DNA of 64,000 bases from Actinoplanes aureus (GTDB taxonomy: Bacteria > Actinomycetota > Actinomycetes > Mycobacteriales > Micromonosporaceae): NCBI RefSeq assembly GCF_015704865.1, contig NZ_JADQTO010000014.1, positions 147,114 to 211,113 of the forward strand. Direction: 5' to 3'. Of this stretch, positions 9,682 through 18,001 are shown piece by piece (within the stretch, counting starts at the first letter, position 1; each line of letters starts with the position of its first letter). The translations under genes were made by a program, and so were the position numbers. A model generated the notes under the pieces. That model did no database searches, was not told the DNA's origin, and was given only the letters and a program-made list of their open reading frames with translations.

Positions 9682-10997
9682 CAGTGCGCTCCTACAAGGG
9701 ACTTCTCGGAGAGCCGCGGCGCGGTGCGGCCCTCGATGTAGCCGAGGTAGTCGTCCCGGAACCACTTGAGCGTCGACACGACCGGCGTCGCCGCGCCGTC
9801 GCCGAGGCCGCAGAAGGACCGGCCGAAGATGTTGTCCGCGGTGTCCTGGAGGGTGTCCAGGTCGGCGTAGGTGCCCTGGCCGGACAGGATCCGCCGGTAG
9901 GTGCGGACCATCCAGTAGTTGCCCTCCCGGCACGGGGTGCACTTGCCGCACGACTCGTGGTGGTAGAACTCCAGCCACCGCCACGTGTTGTAGACCGGGC
10001 AGTCCTGGTCCGAGAAGATCTGCATCGCCGTGGTGCCGAGGATCGACCCGGCCGCCGCGACACCCTCGAAGTCCATCGGGGTGTCGATGTGCTCGGCGGT
10101 CAGAATCGGTGTCGACGAGCCGCCCGGCGTCCAGAACTTCAGGTTGTGCCCGGGCTTCATCCCGCCGGCCAGCTCGATCAGCTCGCGCAGGGTGATGCCG
10201 AGGCCGCACTCGTACTGGCCCGGGTTGACCACCCTGCCGGAGAGCGAGTAGATCATCGGGCCGGCCGACTTCTCGGTGCCCATGCTCTTCCACCAGTCGG
10301 CGCCGCCGAGCACGATGTACGGCACGCTCGCGATGGTGCCGACGTTGTTGACCACGGTCGGGCTCGCGTACAGGCCGGCGATGGCCGGGAAGGGCGGGCG
10401 CAGCCGGGGCTGGCCACGGAAGCCCTCCAGCGAGTCCAGCAGCGCGGTCTCCTCACCACAGATGTACGCCCCCGCGCCGCTGTGCACGACGAGGTCGAGG
10501 TCGTACCCGGACTTGAGGATGTTCTTGCCGAGGTAGCCCTTGGCGTACGCCTCCTGGACCGCGTGGCGCAGCCGCCGCGCGGCGTGCACCGCCTCGCCGC
10601 GGATGTAGATGAACGCCCGCTCGGCCCGGATCGCGTAGGAGGCGATGATCGCGCCCTCGATCAGCGAGTGCGGGTCGTACGTCATCAGCGGCAGGTCCTT
10701 GCAGGTGCCCGGCTCGCCCTCGTCCGCGTTGATCACGAGGTAGTGCGGCTTGCCGTCGCCCTGCGGGATGAAGCCCCACTTCAGGCCGGTCGGGAAGCCG
10801 GCGCCACCACGACCACGCAGGCCGGAGTCCTTGATCAGCTGGATCAGGTCGTCCGGGTGCACGTCGAGCGCCTTGCGCAGTGCCGAGTAGCCGTCGAGCC
10901 GCTCGTAGACGCCGATCTGCCAGGCGTCCGGCGACAGCCAGCGCTTGGTCAGTACGGGGGTGAGCTTCTGGAGGACCTCCGGCCGTGGCTGGGTCAC
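9681..10997 (-). CDS. nuoF: NADH-quinone oxidoreductase subunit F
   Basis: Catalytic NADH dehydrogenase subunit (438 aa) that binds NADH, FMN and one [4Fe-4S] cluster at the tip of the peripheral arm. The nucleotide-binding stretch GLRGRGGAGFPTGLKWGF, the FMN region YICGEETALLDSLEG and the cluster motif ESCGKCTPCREG with a later Cys in SFCGLGD are all present. It starts with GTG at 10997, whose last bases form the nuoE stop (GTGA), so translation of E and F is coupled. E, F and G together form the NADH-oxidising module. Confidence 0.97.
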   Translation of the reverse strand: MTQPRPEVLQKLTPVLTKRWLSPDAWQIGVYERLDGYSALRKALDVHPDDLIQLIKDSGLRGRGGAGFPTGLKWGFIPQGDGKPHYLVINADEGEPGTCKDLPLMTYDPHSLIEGAIIASYAIRAERAFIYIRGEAVHAARRLRHAVQEAYAKGYLGKNILKSGYDLDLVVHSGAGAYICGEETALLDSLEGFRGQPRLRPPFPAIAGLYASPTVVNNVGTIASVPYIVLGGADWWKSMGTEKSAGPMIYSLSGRVVNPGQYECGLGITLRELIELAGGMKPGHNLKFWTPGGSSTPILTAEHIDTPMDFEGVAAAGSILGTTAMQIFSDQDCPVYNTWRWLEFYHHESCGKCTPCREGNYWMVRTYRRILSGQGTYADLDTLQDTADNIFGRSFCGLGDGAATPVVSTLKWFRDDYLGYIEGRTAPRLSEKSLVGAH

Positions 10998-12133
10998 TTC
11001 TCCTCCTCGGTACGGCGTGTCACGTTGGTGGCCGGCTTCTGCTCGGCGGTGCGCTGGCTGACGATCGACTCGCCCCGAGTGCTGTCACCAGCGGGCTTGC
11101 CGTCACCAGCCGGCTCGTTGTCGGCCACGCCGTCCGCCTCCGCGGGGGTGGTCGGGACCGGCGTGGTCGCCGTACCCGACGGTGCGGGGGTGTCCGCGGT
11201 GGGGTTCCGGGACTCGGCTGCGCGTACCTCGGGGTCTTTGACGTCGCCGGTGTCGGTGGTCCGCCCGGCGTGCCGGCGCTCATCGACCTTCTCGGCGACC
11301 GCACCGGCCGCCGCCTTCACCGCGCCGGCCGCCTTCCTGGCGACCGAGGCGACCCGGCCCGGCTTCTCCTCGGAGGCCGGCTGCTGCGGCAGCGCGGTCT
11401 CGTCCCGGACCGGCTTGGTCTTGGTGATCGGGCTGTCCGGATCGAACCCGGCAACCGCGATGCCGTGCTCCTGCGCGAGCCGTACGCCGCGCAGGGTCGG
11501 CGCCCCGGCCACCCCGTCGCCGACCGCACCGTCGCGCGGGTCGGCGAAGCCGGCCAGCTGGTACTGCATCTCCTTGAGCGAGCAGATCCGGGCGCCCCGG
11601 GCCGGGGTGGGCCGCTCGCCGTTGCGTAGGCTCTCCACCAGCTCGACCGCGCTCTGCGGCGTGGCCTCGTCGACGGTGAAGTCGTAGTTGACCGTCACCA
11701 CCGGGGCGTAGTCGCAGGCCGCGAGGCACTCGGCGTGCTCCAGCGTGATCTTGCCGTCGGCGGTGGTCTGGTCGTGCCCGACGCCGAGGTGCTCGCTGAG
11801 CTGGTCGTAGACCTCCTGGCCACCCATCACGTTGCAGAGGGTGTTGGTGCAGACGCTGACCAGGTACTCACCGGTCGGGCGGCGCTTGTACATGGTGTAG
11901 AAGGTGGCCACCGCACCGACCTGGGCCTTGTTGATGCCGAGGATCTCGGCGCAGAACGCCACCCCGTTCGGGCTGACGTGGCCCTCCTCGGTCTGCACCA
12001 GGTGCAGCAGCGGCAGGAGCGCCGAGCGCTCCCGGCCCACCGGGTAGCGGGCCAGGATCTCGAGCGCCGGCTCGAGCAGCTTCTCGGCGAGCGGCGCGGC
12101 CGCCGGCGAGAAGTCCACCGTTTTCTCTGACAT
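10994..12133 (-). CDS. nuoE: NADH-quinone oxidoreductase subunit E with long C-terminal tail
   Basis: Thioredoxin-like [2Fe-2S] subunit of complex I. Cluster ligands are Cys95 and Cys100 (SVCTNTLC) and Cys136 and Cys140 (ECLAAC). The folded domain ends near residue 175. A segment conserved in actinobacterial NuoE (APTLRGVRLAQEHG) follows, and the last ~140 residues are low-complexity, rich in Ala, Pro, Thr, Glu and Lys, with one Ala/Lys helix at about 262-285. Total length of 379 aa is about twice that of E. coli NuoE. ATG at 12133 overlaps nuoD by 1 nt. The tail's role is unknown. Confidence 0.95.
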   Translation of the reverse strand: MSEKTVDFSPAAAPLAEKLLEPALEILARYPVGRERSALLPLLHLVQTEEGHVSPNGVAFCAEILGINKAQVGAVATFYTMYKRRPTGEYLVSVCTNTLCNVMGGQEVYDQLSEHLGVGHDQTTADGKITLEHAECLAACDYAPVVTVNYDFTVDEATPQSAVELVESLRNGERPTPARGARICSLKEMQYQLAGFADPRDGAVGDGVAGAPTLRGVRLAQEHGIAVAGFDPDSPITKTKPVRDETALPQQPASEEKPGRVASVARKAAGAVKAAAGAVAEKVDERRHAGRTTDTGDVKDPEVRAAESRNPTADTPAPSGTATTPVPTTPAEADGVADNEPAGDGKPAGDSTRGESIVSQRTAEQKPATNVTRRTEEEK

Positions 12134-13458
12134 CAGCGGTCACACCCACCCATCACGGGGTCCAGCGAGGCACCACCGGCGATCACATCGGCCAGCAGCG
12201 CCCCCTCTGCCATCGCGGGGATGGCCTGAAGGTTGACGAAGCTCGGCTCGCGGTAGTGCACCCGGTACGGATGGGTCCCGCCGTCGGAAACCGCGTGTAC
12301 GCCGAGTTCGCCACGCGGATGCTCGATCGCGACATAGACCTGACCAGGCGGAACTCGGAAGCCCTCGGTCACGAGCTTGAAGTGGTGGATAAGCGATTCC
12401 ATCGACTGACCCATGATCTTGGCGACGTGCTCCAGCGAGTTGCCGAGCCCGTCGAGACCGAGCGCGAGCTGCGCCGGCCAGGCGATCTTCTTGTCCTCGA
12501 TCCAGATCGGGCCCGGGCGGAGGCGGTCCAGCGACTGCTCGACGATCTTCAGCGACTCCCTGATCTCCGCCACCCGGACCAGGAAACGGCCCCAGACGTC
12601 GGCCGTCGTCGCGGTCGGCACGTCGAAGTCGTAGTTCTCGTACCCGCAGTACGGCATGGTCTTGCGCAGGTCCCAGGGCAGACCGGCGGCGCGGAGCACC
12701 GGGCCGGTGATGCCGAGGGCCAGGCATCCGGTGACGTCCAGGACGGCCACACCCTGCGTACGCTGCTGCCAGATGATCTGGCCGGACAGCATGGCCTCGT
12801 ACTCCTTGAGCTTCTTCGGCAGGTACTTGAGGAAGTCGCGGATCTTGCGAACCGCCGACTCCGGAAGGTCCTGCGCGAGGCCGCCGGGACGGATGTAGCC
12901 GTTGTTCATCCGCAGGCCGGAGGTCTCCTCGAAGATGTCGAGGATGTATTCGCGCTCGCGGAAGCCGTACAGCATCATCGAGATCGCGCCGAGCTCCATG
13001 CCCGTGGTGGCGAGCCAGACCAGGTGCGAGGCGATCCGCTGCAACTCCATGAACATGACGCGGATGGTGTTCGTCCGCTCGGTGATCTGATCGGTGATGC
13101 CGAGCAGCTTCTCCACCGCGAGGCAGTAGCCCACCTCGTTGGACATGTTGGACAGGTAGTCCATGCGGGTCACGAACGTGACGCCCTGGGTCCAGTTCCG
13201 GTACTCGAGGTTCTTCTCGATCCCGGTGTGCAGGTACCCGACCACCGGGCGGCACTCGGTGACCGTCTCGCCCTCGAGCTCGAGCACCAGCCGGAGCACA
13301 CCGTGCGTGGACGGGTGCTGCGGACCCATGTTGACGACGATCTTCTCGTTGCTGAGCGGGTCGACGCTGGCGGTCAGCGTGTCCCAGTCGCCACCGGTGA
13401 CCGTGAAGACCCGGCCCTCGGTGGTCTCGCGCTCGCTTGCGTACTCGGATGTCGTCAC
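12133..13458 (-). CDS. nuoD: NADH-quinone oxidoreductase subunit D
   Basis: 49-kDa-type subunit (441 aa) that, with NuoB, builds the quinone-reduction site of complex I. Signature segments include NMGPQHPSTHGVLRL and GYLHTGIEKNLEYR, together with the conserved C-terminus ending DPVMGGCDR. It is a separate gene, not fused to nuoC as in some enterobacteria. GTG start at 13458, overlapping nuoC by 4 nt. Confidence 0.97.
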   Translation of the reverse strand: MTTSEYASERETTEGRVFTVTGGDWDTLTASVDPLSNEKIVVNMGPQHPSTHGVLRLVLELEGETVTECRPVVGYLHTGIEKNLEYRNWTQGVTFVTRMDYLSNMSNEVGYCLAVEKLLGITDQITERTNTIRVMFMELQRIASHLVWLATTGMELGAISMMLYGFREREYILDIFEETSGLRMNNGYIRPGGLAQDLPESAVRKIRDFLKYLPKKLKEYEAMLSGQIIWQQRTQGVAVLDVTGCLALGITGPVLRAAGLPWDLRKTMPYCGYENYDFDVPTATTADVWGRFLVRVAEIRESLKIVEQSLDRLRPGPIWIEDKKIAWPAQLALGLDGLGNSLEHVAKIMGQSMESLIHHFKLVTEGFRVPPGQVYVAIEHPRGELGVHAVSDGGTHPYRVHYREPSFVNLQAIPAMAEGALLADVIAGGASLDPVMGGCDR

Positions 13459-14174
13459 TGGTAGACCCTCCGCTGGTCGGGCGGCGGAATCTCGGCGCCC
13501 TTGTACTCGACGGGCACGCCGCCGAGCGGGTAGTCCTTGCGCTGGGGGTGGCCCTCCCAGTCATCCGGCATGAGGATCCGGGTGAGGTTGGGATGGCCGG
13601 GGAAGACGACGCCGAACATGTCGTAGATCTCCCGCTCCTGCCAGTCGGCCGTCGGGTAGACCTGGGTCACGCTCGGAACGGTCACGCCGTCCGCCACCGC
13701 GACCTCGAGACGTACCCGCCGCCGGTACGTCATGGAGGTCAACTGGTAGGTCACGTGGAACCGGCGCTCATCGGAGCCGAGATAGTCCACCGCGTCCACC
13801 GACGAGCAGAGTTCAAATCGCAGCGACTCGTCGTCGCGCATTACCTGACACACTTCGGCGATACGTTCCGCACGTACGTGAAGTGTGAGCTCCGCCCTAT
13901 CCACGACCACCTTCTCGATGGCGTCGTTGATGGCCGGATAAGCTTCCTCCAACGCGTCATAGACGTCGTCGAAATATTCGCCGTACGGCCGCGGGCTGTC
14001 CAAAACAGCAGGTCGCGGGCGGGCCAGACGACCGAAGCCGGAAACATCTCCGGTGCCTTGGACACCGAACATGCCCTTATCCGGGCTGGGCGGAGTCTGC
14101 GCGGGAGCACCAATCTCCGCACCCGCCGGTGCGGTAGTCGGAACACCACCCTCAGTTCCGGGCTGAATTGTCAT
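13455..14174 (-). CDS. nuoC: NADH-quinone oxidoreductase subunit C
   Basis: 30-kDa-type peripheral-arm subunit (239 aa) that contacts NuoD and NuoB. The conserved block EREIYDMFGVVFPGHPNLTR followed by LMPDDWEGHPQRKDYPLGG is diagnostic. The first ~60 residues are a Pro/Gly/Ala-rich extension without clear fold, common in actinobacteria. ATG at 14174 overlaps the nuoB stop by 4 nt. Codons in the 5' half are somewhat less GC-rich than neighbouring genes, but the product is normal. Confidence 0.95.
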   Translation of the reverse strand: MTIQPGTEGGVPTTAPAGAEIGAPAQTPPSPDKGMFGVQGTGDVSGFGRLARPRPAVLDSPRPYGEYFDDVYDALEEAYPAINDAIEKVVVDRAELTLHVRAERIAEVCQVMRDDESLRFELCSSVDAVDYLGSDERRFHVTYQLTSMTYRRRVRLEVAVADGVTVPSVTQVYPTADWQEREIYDMFGVVFPGHPNLTRILMPDDWEGHPQRKDYPLGGVPVEYKGAEIPPPDQRRVYQ

Positions 14175-14842
14175 TTGCCCACCTCCCGCAAATGCGGCTG
14201 GAGCTTCATCCAGTTCTCGATCCGCAATTGCTCCTCACGGCCTTCCTTGACGGCCTGGGTCCATTCCGCGCGACGGGTCTTGTCGGCCCGGTACGACGAC
14301 GGCATGGCACCCGGAGCGACGATCGGGACACGGCCTTCGGCCTCACGGGCCGCCAGCATCTTCCGACCGTTCGGGCCGAGCGGCTGGGCCATGACCTTCT
14401 CGCGCATCTTGAGGATCGCGTCGATCAGCATCTCCGGCCTGGGCGGACAGCCCGGCAGGTAGATGTCGACCGGGACGATGTGGTCCACACCCTGCACGAT
14501 CGCGTAGTTGTTGAACATGCCGCCGGACGAGGCGCAGACGCCCATCGAGATCACCGAGCGGGGCTCCGGCATCTGGTCGTAGATCTGCCGCACCACCGGA
14601 GCCATCTTCTGGCTGACCCGGCCGGCGACGATCATCAGGTCGGCCTGACGGGGCGAGGCCCGGAACACCTCCATCCCCCACCGACCGAGGTCGTAGTGGG
14701 GTCCGCCGGCGGCCATCATCTCGATGGCGCAGCAGGCCAGGCCGAAGGTGGCGCCCCAGAACGACGACTTGCGAGCCCAGTTCGACAGCTTCTCCACCGA
14801 CGTGAGCAGGATGCCGCTGGGTAGCTTCTCTTCGATTCCCAT
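14171..14842 (-). CDS. nuoB: NADH-quinone oxidoreductase subunit B
   Basis: Subunit B/PSST (223 aa) that carries the terminal [4Fe-4S] cluster N2, which hands electrons to quinone. The ligands are visible in GLACCAIEMMA (tandem Cys), MGVCASSGG and PGCPPRPE. I place the start at ATG 14842 (MGIEEKLPSGILLTSVE), which fits the family; an upstream open frame to 15082 runs antiparallel to nothing real and overlaps nuoA. A C-terminal basic tail of ~50 residues extends beyond the E. coli protein. It starts 5 nt after the nuoA stop. Confidence 0.96.
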   Translation of the reverse strand: MGIEEKLPSGILLTSVEKLSNWARKSSFWGATFGLACCAIEMMAAGGPHYDLGRWGMEVFRASPRQADLMIVAGRVSQKMAPVVRQIYDQMPEPRSVISMGVCASSGGMFNNYAIVQGVDHIVPVDIYLPGCPPRPEMLIDAILKMREKVMAQPLGPNGRKMLAAREAEGRVPIVAPGAMPSSYRADKTRRAEWTQAVKEGREEQLRIENWMKLQPHLREVGK

Positions 14843-14847
14843 GGTTA

Positions 14848-15213
14848 TCAGTCCCAGTTCAGGCCGCCGCGCCGCCACACGTACGCGTAGGCGATGAAGA
14901 CGGTGACGATGAAGAGGACCATCTCCACGAACCCGAACAGCCCGAGCACGTCGAAGGACACGGCCCACGGGTAGAGGAAGATGGTCTCGATGTCGAAGAT
15001 GATGAAGAGCATCGCGGTCAGATAGAACTTCACCGGGAACCGGCCGCCGCCGATCGGTTGTGGTGCGGGCTCGATGCCGCATTCATAGGCGTCGAGTTTC
15101 GCCCGGTTGTAACGCTTGGGCCCGACGATCGGTGCGACTGACACTGAAAACAACGCGAAGAGGGCGCCGAGGATCAGCAACCCGACGATCGGGACATAAG
15201 GGTTGACCGTCAT
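14848..15213 (-). CDS. nuoA: NADH-quinone oxidoreductase subunit A
   Basis: Three-helix membrane subunit A/ND3 (121 aa) and first gene of the nuo operon. The loop motif DAYECGIEP and the second helix FDIETIFLYPWAV are diagnostic. I chose ATG 15213 over the adjoining GTG at 15216 because a GGGAG ribosome site sits 6 nt before the ATG. The 80 nt upstream to the next gene should contain the nuo promoter. I see no terminator there, so readthrough from the flavoprotein gene upstream is possible. Confidence 0.95.
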   Translation of the reverse strand: MTVNPYVPIVGLLILGALFALFSVSVAPIVGPKRYNRAKLDAYECGIEPAPQPIGGGRFPVKFYLTAMLFIIFDIETIFLYPWAVSFDVLGLFGFVEMVLFIVTVFIAYAYVWRRGGLNWD

Positions 15214-15242
15214 CACTACTCCCGTACGACTGTTAGCCGCTT

Positions 15243-15258
15243 CACACTAGTTACTGTG
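15243..15258. promoter_or_regulatory. Imperfect palindrome upstream of nuoA
   Basis: The 16-mer CACACTAGTTACTGTG has 12 of 16 positions symmetric, giving half-sites CACA-TA and TA-TGTG. It lies about 30 bp before the nuoA start in the only gap ahead of the operon. It is AT-rich for this genome and could be an operator or part of the promoter. It does not match the Streptomyces Rex consensus. No binding protein can be named. Confidence 0.3.
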
Positions 15259-15295
15259 CTTCTGTAGTCCTTTGGTCGGGGTGCCTTGATCACCG

Positions 15296-16591
15296 TCAGA
15301 CGGCGGGCGCCACCTTGGTCAAGCCGTTGATGATGCGATCCATGGCGTCGCCACCCCGTGGGTCGGTGAGGTTGGCCAGGAGCTTGAGAACGAACTTCAT
15401 GAGCAGCGGCTGCGGCATGCCGTACTTCGTGGCGAGCCGCATGATCTGCGGGTTTCCGATCAACTTCACGAATATCCCGCCGATTCGGTAGTAACCACCG
15501 AACCGCAGACTCAATTCGGCGGGATACGCACGTAGCGCCCGCTCCCGCTCCGGGCCGGCCGGGCGCGCCAGGGCCTGCACGGCCACCTCGGCAGCCATCT
15601 CGCCGGACTCCATCGCGTACGCGATGCCCTCGCCGTTCATCGGGTTGACCATGCCACCGGAGTCGCCGACCAGCATGACTCCGCGGGTGTAGTGCGGCAC
15701 CCGGTTGAAGCCCATCGGGAGCGCGGCACCGAGCGTCTGACCCTCCGCGTTCACCTCGTCACGCAGCCCCCAGTCCTCCGGGGTGGTGCCGAGCCAGTCG
15801 GTCAGCAGGGCGCGGTAGTTGGTCTTGCCGAACGCGTCGGAGGAGTTGAGGATGCCGAGCCCGACGTTCACCCGGCCGTCACCGAGACCGAAGATCCACC
15901 CGTACCCCGGCAGGAGCCGGCCGGGGTCCTGCGCGCTGCGCAGCTCCAGCCAGGACTCGAGAAAGTTGTCGTCCGCCTTGACCGCGGACCGGTAGTAGCG
16001 GCGAACCGCGACGCCGAGCGGGCGGTCGTCCCGCTTGGCCAGCCCGAGGGCGAGCGGGAACTTGCCGGAGACGCCGTCCGCGGCGATCACCAGGGGCGCG
16101 CGGTACTCCACCGGCTCCCGCTCCGGCCCGGTCTTCGCCTGGACGCCGATCACGTAGCCGTCGTCGTCCAGCACCGGCCCGGTGACGTTCACGCCGGTAC
16201 GCAACAGCGCGCCCGCTTCCGTGGCGCGCTGGGCCAGCATGTCGTCGAAGTCCATTCGGGTACGGACCAGGCCGTAGTTCGGGAAGCTGGCCAGTTCCGG
16301 CCAGTCCAGCTCCAGCCGGACGCCGCCGCCGATCACCCGCAGGCCGCGGTTGTGCAGCCAGCCCGCCTTCTCCGAGGTGTCCACACCCATCCGGATGAGC
16401 TGGCGGACCGCGCGCGGGGTGAGACCGTCGCCGCAGACCTTCTCGCGCGGGAACTCGGTCTTCTCCAGGAGCAGCACCCGGACGCCGTGGCGGGCCAGAT
16501 GGTAGGCAGCGGCTGACCCGCCCGGACCGGCTCCGACCACGATCACGTCCGCCTCGTCGGCGACGATCGCACCTGCTCCGTGGTCGCTCAC
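15296..16591 (-). CDS. Geranylgeranyl reductase family flavoprotein, MenJ-like
   Basis: FAD-dependent reductase of isoprenoid chains (431 aa). The N-terminal Rossmann motif DVIVVGAGPGGSAAAYHLAR (GxGxxG at 20-25), the CGDGLTP motif and the second FAD motif GVMLVGDSGGMVNPMNGEGI place it in the geranylgeranyl reductase family. In mycobacteria a relative, MenJ, saturates one isoprene of the menaquinone tail and lies near menG. Here the gene sits between menG and the nuo operon, which supports the same job, but reduction of other polyprenyl lipids is possible. GTG start at 16591 with GGAGG upstream. Confidence 0.85.
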   Translation of the reverse strand: MSDHGAGAIVADEADVIVVGAGPGGSAAAYHLARHGVRVLLLEKTEFPREKVCGDGLTPRAVRQLIRMGVDTSEKAGWLHNRGLRVIGGGVRLELDWPELASFPNYGLVRTRMDFDDMLAQRATEAGALLRTGVNVTGPVLDDDGYVIGVQAKTGPEREPVEYRAPLVIAADGVSGKFPLALGLAKRDDRPLGVAVRRYYRSAVKADDNFLESWLELRSAQDPGRLLPGYGWIFGLGDGRVNVGLGILNSSDAFGKTNYRALLTDWLGTTPEDWGLRDEVNAEGQTLGAALPMGFNRVPHYTRGVMLVGDSGGMVNPMNGEGIAYAMESGEMAAEVAVQALARPAGPERERALRAYPAELSLRFGGYYRIGGIFVKLIGNPQIMRLATKYGMPQPLLMKFVLKLLANLTDPRGGDAMDRIINGLTKVAPAV

Positions 16592-16681
16592 GATCCACCT
16601 CCGGTCTCGCGCGAGGCTCGTGAATTAGTTCACAAGCATGCCTCGATCGGAGTGTAGGCCGACAATCGAAGATCTTTGCGC

Positions 16682-16695
16682 TTAGGTTGCCCTAA
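16682..16695. promoter_or_regulatory. Palindrome TTAGG-N4-CCTAA, iron-box-like
   Basis: TTAGGTTGCCCTAA has perfect 5-bp arms and lies about 90 bp upstream of the flavoprotein gene start, within a 120-bp gap. It resembles part of the DtxR/IdeR iron box (outer arms TTAGG and CCTAA) but the arms are closer together than in the 19-bp consensus. The 10-mer TTAGGTTGCC recurs inverted at 17872-17881. Assignment to an iron regulator is tentative. Confidence 0.3.
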
Positions 16696-16711
16696 TTTCG
16701 CAGAGAGCGCT

Positions 16712-16969
16712 TCAGGCCTGGTCAGAGTCACGTAGAACCCGGTCCGCCACGCCGAGCGCGGGCCCGTCCAGATGGTCGCGGATGGTGCCGTTCATCGCCC
16801 GGTCCAGGGCCACGATCAGCTCCTCCACCAGGTCTTGGGCGAGCAGCGGGTCCTGCGCGGCGACCATCCGCAGACGGGTGGCCAGTTCGGTGGCGCGCCG
16901 CTCGCCGGCCTCACCCTCGTCGATCGCGATGTCGATGTCGGTGTCCTCGAGATGCCCGATCTTCGTCAT
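16712..16969 (-). CDS. Hypothetical protein, small acidic
   Basis: An 85-aa acidic, helix-prone protein (MTKIGHLEDTDIDIAIDEG) without signal peptide, membrane helix or recognisable motif. It starts at ATG 16969 and lies between the flavoprotein gene and menG in the same direction. Codon use fits real coding sequence, with a GC-rich third position. I do not recognise a family. Its place in a row of quinone genes may mean a link to that pathway, but nothing in the sequence shows it. Confidence 0.6.
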   Translation of the reverse strand: MTKIGHLEDTDIDIAIDEGEAGERRATELATRLRMVAAQDPLLAQDLVEELIVALDRAMNGTIRDHLDGPALGVADRVLRDSDQA

Positions 16970-17019
16970 GTCTGCGAGCTAAACAGCACCTTCGCCAGCC
17001 TGTAAGGCGAATGCCGGAT

Positions 17020-17715
17020 TTATACCCTGGTGGCGCGATGCAGAGCCACGACGCCGCCGGTCAGATTGCGCCAGCCGACCCGGTCCCACGGCCCGGCCTC
17101 GGCGATCCGGCTCGCCAGACCCTGCTGGTCCGGCCAGGCCGGGATGGATTCGGCGAGGTAGACGTACGCCTCCGGGTTGCTGGAGACGGCGCGGGCCACC
17201 ACCGGCAGAGACCGCATGAGGTACGAGAGATACACGGTCCGGAACGCCGCGTTGGTCGGGTGGCTGAACTCGCAGACCACCAGCCGGCCGCCCGGACGGA
17301 CGACCCGCCCGAGCTCACGGAGCGCAGCGGTGGTGTCGACGACGTTACGGAGCGCGAAGGAGATCGTCACGGCGTCGAAGGTCGCGTCGGCGAACGGCAG
17401 GTGCAGCGCGTCGCCGGCCAGCAGCGGCGCGTCCGGCCGGACCCGCCGACCGGCCCGCAGCATGCCCACCGACAGGTCGGCGCCGACCGCGAACGCGCCG
17501 GAGCGGCCCAGCTCCTGCGTGGAGACGCCGGTGCCCGCGCCCACGTCCAGGACCCGCTCGCCCGGCCGCAGACCCAGGGCGGCCCGGGTGGCCCGGCGCC
17601 AGCCGCGGTCCTGCCCGAAGGAGATGAGGGTGTTGGTGAGGTCGTAGCGCTCGGCCACGCCGTCGAACATCTCGGCGACCTCGTGCGGCTGCTTGTCCAG
17701 ATCTGCGCGCGTCAC
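17020..17715 (-). CDS. menG: Demethylmenaquinone methyltransferase
   Basis: SAM-dependent C-methyltransferase (231 aa) of the UbiE/MenG family that turns demethylmenaquinone into menaquinone, the last common step of both menaquinone pathways. The SAM motif VLDVGAGTG, the family block ISFALRNVVD and the N-terminal DKQPHEVAEMFDGVAERYD are typical. The GTG at 17715 is preferred because MTRADLDKQPH matches family N-termini; the ribosome site before it is weak. It lies 286 nt downstream of mqnC with a strong hairpin in its leader. Confidence 0.93.
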   Translation of the reverse strand: MTRADLDKQPHEVAEMFDGVAERYDLTNTLISFGQDRGWRRATRAALGLRPGERVLDVGAGTGVSTQELGRSGAFAVGADLSVGMLRAGRRVRPDAPLLAGDALHLPFADATFDAVTISFALRNVVDTTAALRELGRVVRPGGRLVVCEFSHPTNAAFRTVYLSYLMRSLPVVARAVSSNPEAYVYLAESIPAWPDQQGLASRIAEAGPWDRVGWRNLTGGVVALHRATRV

Positions 17716-17750
17716 GAAGACAACTCTGCCCCATCGGACCGCGAACAGAA

Positions 17751-17778
17751 CGGGCGGGATGGTCACCCATCCCGCCCG
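17751..17778 (-). promoter_or_regulatory. Perfect 12-bp hairpin in the mqnC-menG gap
   Basis: Arms 17751-17762 and 17767-17778 pair perfectly around a 4-nt loop, 36 nt before the menG start. On the transcript the stem is followed by TTCTGTTC, a poor uridine tract. An AT-rich stretch (CGTATATATAACG on the minus strand, 17788-17800) lies just upstream and could be a promoter -10 region. The hairpin may be a terminator for mqnC transcripts, or a 5' leader structure on menG mRNA. The sequence does not decide between them. Confidence 0.5.
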
Positions 17779-17859
17779 TACCTTGTGCGTTATATATACG
17801 ACCGCCATCGGTCGGGTCCGACTTCCCGTCACCGCGGCGGGCGACGACTGAGTGTTCGA

Positions 17860-17881
17860 TTGCCTTACGCAGGCAACCTAA
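17860..17881. promoter_or_regulatory. Inverted repeat with TTAGGTTGCC element
   Basis: TTGCCT-N5-AGGCAA (17860-17876) is a perfect 6-bp inverted repeat. Its right arm runs into CCTAA, so the minus strand reads TTAGGTTGCC, the same 10-mer found at 16682. It lies ~145 nt upstream of the menG start. This could be a regulator site shared by menG and the MenJ-like gene, possibly a DtxR/IdeR-type site. That is a tentative reading. Confidence 0.25.
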
Positions 17882-18001
17882 CCAGCCGGAACCAGCCGGG
17901 ACAGTCAACTGGCGGGCTCGTTACCGAGGAGCAACCCGTCCTCAACGGTCCGGTGATCGACCCTTGGCCGAACGGCCGAGCCCGGCCCCTACGAAAGGGG
18001 G

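Noticed and set aside
15217..15295. Rex redox operator before nuoA
   Set aside because: A TGTGAA half-site is present but the partner half-site is missing at the right spacing.
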